Positions 62,063-64,000 of a DNA stretch of 64,000 nucleotides are shown one piece after another. Numbering within the stretch: the first letter of the stretch is position 1; each line of letters begins with the position of its first letter. The notes under the pieces were generated by a model. That model made no database searches and was not told the DNA's origin. It worked only from the letters and a program-made list of their open reading frames with translations. Origin of the DNA: JAPLJC01 sp963697965. GTDB lineage: Bacteria > Desulfobacterota > Desulfobaccia > Desulfobaccales > 0-14-0-80-60-11. The DNA lies in contig OY969108.1 of NCBI GenBank assembly GCA_963697965.1, forward strand, positions 2,108,001 to 2,172,000, in the 5' to 3' direction. The position numbers and the translations under genes are program-made.

Positions 62063-62179
62063 CTAACCCTGGCGCTGCTTGTGTTTGGGATTATCCTTGC
62101 AGATCACCCGCACCACGCCTTTCCGGCGAATAATCTTGCATTTGGCGCACATGCGTTTGACTGACGATCTTACCTTCAT
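62063..62179 (-). CDS. rpmJ: 50S ribosomal protein L36
   Basis: 38 residues: MKVRSSVKRMCAKCKIIRRK, then VICKDNPKHKQRQG. Three Cys and one His (C11, C14, C27, H33) form the zinc ribbon, so this is the zinc-binding form of L36. It sits in its usual place between infA and rpsM, nine bases after infA. Confidence 0.97.
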   Translation of the reverse strand: MKVRSSVKRMCAKCKIIRRKGVVRVICKDNPKHKQRQG

Positions 62180-62188
62180 CTTTGGCTC

Positions 62189-62407
62189 CTATCTGACCCG
62201 GTAAACGATGCGCCCCCGGCTCAGGTCGTAAGGCGACAATTCCAGGATGACTTTATCCCCCGGGAGAATCTTGATGTAATGCATCCGCATCTTCCCGGAA
62301 ATGTGAGCCAGCACCTTGTGCCCGTTGGGCAGCTCCACCCGAAACATGGCATTGGGCAAGGGCTCGATTACCGTCCCTTCAACTTCGATGGCGTCTTCCT
62401 TGGGCAT
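62189..62407 (-). CDS. infA: Translation initiation factor IF-1
   Basis: 72 residues, single OB fold: IEVEGTVIEPLPNAMFRVEL, GHKVLAHISGKMRMHYIKILPGD and SPYDLSRGRIVYR match the family throughout. Lies 143 bases after map; that gap holds a GTGGGCATTACCCAC palindrome (62511-62525) and no gene. Confidence 0.97.
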   Translation of the reverse strand: MPKEDAIEVEGTVIEPLPNAMFRVELPNGHKVLAHISGKMRMHYIKILPGDKVILELSPYDLSRGRIVYRVR

Positions 62408-62550
62408 ATACCTTATCTTTACAGTTATTTCAAGAGGTTACTCTATGATAATCCATCATTCTCATAAAATCAAGGGTCGCGCGCCGCCCGAAGAGGCGGC
62501 TCGCTGTAGGGTGGGCATTACCCACCACTTCCTTAGTTCAGCCCCCGCCC

Positions 62551-63297
62551 CTAGAGGCGGCTCAAGATCAAGGGCCCCTCAGCAGTCACCGCCACGGTGT
62601 GCTCGAAATGGGCGGCGCAGGAGCCGTCCTGGGTCACCGCAGTCCAGCCGTCCTCCAGGATGCGCACCTGCCAGGCCCCCAGGGACGTCATGGGCTCGAT
62701 GGCCAGGGTCATACCCGCCTGCAGCCGCGGCCCTCGTCCCGGCGCCCCGAAATTGGGGATCTGGGGGTCTTCATGGAGCGAGCGGCCGATGCCGTGGCCC
62801 ACGAACTCCCGGATCACCCCAAAGCCGGCGTCCTCCACCATGGCCTGCACCGCATGCGAGATGTCCGTGAGGTGCCGTCCCACCTTGGCCTGGTTGATAC
62901 CGGCGTACAGGGCCTGCTCGGTGGCCGCCATCAGGGCCTGGCACCGGGGATCCACTTCCCCCACCGCCAGGGTGAGGGCCGCATCCCCATAATAGCCCTG
63001 GTATTTCACCCCGAAGTCCAGGCTCACCAAATCCCCGGATTGGATGCGCCTGCTTCCCGGAATCCCATGGACGATCTCTTCATTTACCGATACACAGATG
63101 GAGCGGGGATAACCCCGGTAGCCCTTGAAGGCCGGCTCCACCTGGCGGCTGCGGCACATCTCTTCCGCCAGTTCGTCCAGTTCCCGGGTTTCCACCCCGG
63201 GTTGCACCCGTTCTTGCACCCCCGCCAGGATTTCCGCCACGATGCGGTTGGCCACTTCCATCTTGGCAAGCTCCTGGGGAGTTTTCAGCAGAATCAT
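62551..63297 (-). CDS. map: Methionine aminopeptidase, type I
   Basis: 248 residues. Metal ligands: two Asp in SLDFGVKYQGYYGDAA, His in EFVGHGIGRSLHEDP, Glu in LAIEPM and Glu in AAHFEHTVAVT. Removes the initiator Met from new proteins. Lies 40 bases after adk, in the conserved secY-adk-map-infA order. Confidence 0.97.
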   Translation of the reverse strand: MILLKTPQELAKMEVANRIVAEILAGVQERVQPGVETRELDELAEEMCRSRQVEPAFKGYRGYPRSICVSVNEEIVHGIPGSRRIQSGDLVSLDFGVKYQGYYGDAALTLAVGEVDPRCQALMAATEQALYAGINQAKVGRHLTDISHAVQAMVEDAGFGVIREFVGHGIGRSLHEDPQIPNFGAPGRGPRLQAGMTLAIEPMTSLGAWQVRILEDGWTAVTQDGSCAAHFEHTVAVTAEGPLILSRL

Positions 63298-63337
63298 ATA
63301 TCCCGGCGAGACCTTTTCGCCGTCCCCTCACCGCCGC

Positions 63338-64000
63338 TTAGCAGCACTTGCAGGAACCTACCGAGGTGCTCCGGGGGTGGTCCAGGATAGTGACGATCTT
63401 ATTAAAGATGTCCTCGATGCTTCCCACCCCGGCGATGGGCCGCACGAGGCCCTTCTTGCTGTAGTATTCGATAAGCGGCTTGGTGGCCTGGTTATATGTG
63501 GCCAGGCGGGAGCGCACCGTGGTCTCGTTGTCATCATCCCGCTGATAGAGTTCGCTGCCGCATTTGTCGCACACCTGGTCCTTCTTGGGCGGAGTGAACT
63601 TGACATGGTACATCTGGCCGCAAGCCGCACTTTTGCAGGTGCGCCTGCCGGTGAGCCGCGTTACCAGGGCCTCTTCGTCCACGTCTATGGAGACTACGTG
63701 GTCGATCTTGCTGTCCAGGCTCGCCAGCACCTTGCCCAGGGCCTCGGCCTGGGGCACAGTGCGGGGGAAGCCGTCCAGGATAAAGCCTTTCCGGCAGTCC
63801 GGCTGCGCCAGGCGGTCCTTGATGATGCCGATGACCACCTCATCCGGCACCAGTTTGCCGGCATCCATGTATTCCTTGGCCTTCCGCCCCATTTCGGTGC
63901 CTTCTTTAACCGCGGCGCGCAGGATGTCCCCGGTGGAGATCTGGGGAATACCGTACTTATCGATAAGTTTCTTCGCCTGGGTGCCTTTTCCGGCCCCCGG
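63338..64000 (-). CDS. adk: Adenylate kinase, 5' end outside window
   Basis: The frame runs to the right edge, where the P-loop is partly visible (PGAGKGTQ is the first seen); only the first handful of residues are missing. The NMP-binding STGDILR and the substrate-binding FILDGFPRT are present. The LID domain has CKSAACGQMYH...CDKCG, a zinc-binding form. The C-terminus carries an unusual GSCKCC tail. Makes 2 ADP from ATP and AMP. secY would be expected just beyond the edge. Confidence 0.96.
   Translation of the reverse strand, partial: PGAGKGTQAKKLIDKYGIPQISTGDILRAAVKEGTEMGRKAKEYMDAGKLVPDEVVIGIIKDRLAQPDCRKGFILDGFPRTVPQAEALGKVLASLDSKIDHVVSIDVDEEALVTRLTGRRTCKSAACGQMYHVKFTPPKKDQVCDKCGSELYQRDDDNETTVRSRLATYNQATKPLIEYYSKKGLVRPIAGVGSIEDIFNKIVTILDHPRSTSVGSCKCC

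Noticed and set aside
1..64000. tRNA, rRNA, prophage or complete IS element
   Set aside because: I looked for tRNA cloverleaf arms, rRNA, integrase and transposase sequences and saw none. Only the 229-bp MITE-like insert qualifies as mobile.

Overview
The window is high-GC, gene-dense bacterial DNA. A diderm envelope is implied by the Mla-type lipid ABC system and lipoproteins. The gene mix (complex I without a NADH module, paired one-cluster ferredoxins, quinol NO reductase, DUF3786 and DUF1844 proteins, the pth-prs-ispE cluster) suggests a strict or facultative anaerobe of the former Deltaproteobacteria (Desulfobacterota, Desulfobacca/Syntrophobacter-like). This placement is inference from gene content, since no rRNA gene is present.

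Layout. 0-5.3 kb: the end of a sensor-like gene, an Mla-type lipid transport operon (STAS-MlaE fusion, MlaF, MlaD, auxiliary lipoprotein) and a secreted protein with decapeptide repeats. 5.3-9.8 kb (minus strand): a nitric-oxide locus of histidine kinase, quinol-type NO reductase, cupin and two ferredoxins. 10.1-11.2 kb: a solitary AAA ATPase. 11.4-18.9 kb (minus): a branched-chain-amino-acid-type ABC importer with fused LivH-LivM, followed by two family III CoA-transferases, one of which lacks the catalytic aspartate. 19.4-26.8 kb (plus): an M16 peptidase lipoprotein, a protein with a DisA-like diadenylate cyclase domain, an AT-rich TPR protein, an Old-Yellow-Enzyme and an alpha-hydroxyacid oxidase homologue. 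26.9-30.9 kb: a BASS-like permease, a candidate small ORF with a terminator, a cytidylate-kinase-like protein and the Kup potassium transporter.

31.2-41.0 kb: an 11-gene complex I operon nuoABCDHIJKLMN without nuoEFG. nuoL appears frameshifted, and nuoH is separated from nuoD by 13 back-to-back heptanucleotide repeats. 41.2-50.9 kb (minus): a receiver-less NtrC-like regulator, a B12-binding-type radical SAM protein, a DUF3786 protein, pth, prs, ispE, a DUF1844 protein, serA and a class V aminotransferase. 51.1-53.3 kb (plus): two paralogous small proteins around a metallo-beta-lactamase/TPR protein. 53.5-58.8 kb (minus): a four-PAS histidine kinase, a small unknown protein overlapping an amidoligase-family gene, and an NlpC/P60 endopeptidase with two perfect tandem palindromes at its promoter. 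59.1 kb to the end (minus): the conserved adk-map-infA-rpmJ-rpsM-rpsK-rpsD-rpoA-rplQ block.

The least expected signals are non-coding. A family of intergenic elements built from 7-bp tandem units has three copies (two between pth and prs, one inverted near 52.5-52.9 kb). The third copy is interrupted by a 229-bp MITE-like insert with imperfect terminal inverted repeats and an exact 9-bp target duplication; removing it restores the length of an intact copy. A related but different heptamer tract sits inside the nuo operon.
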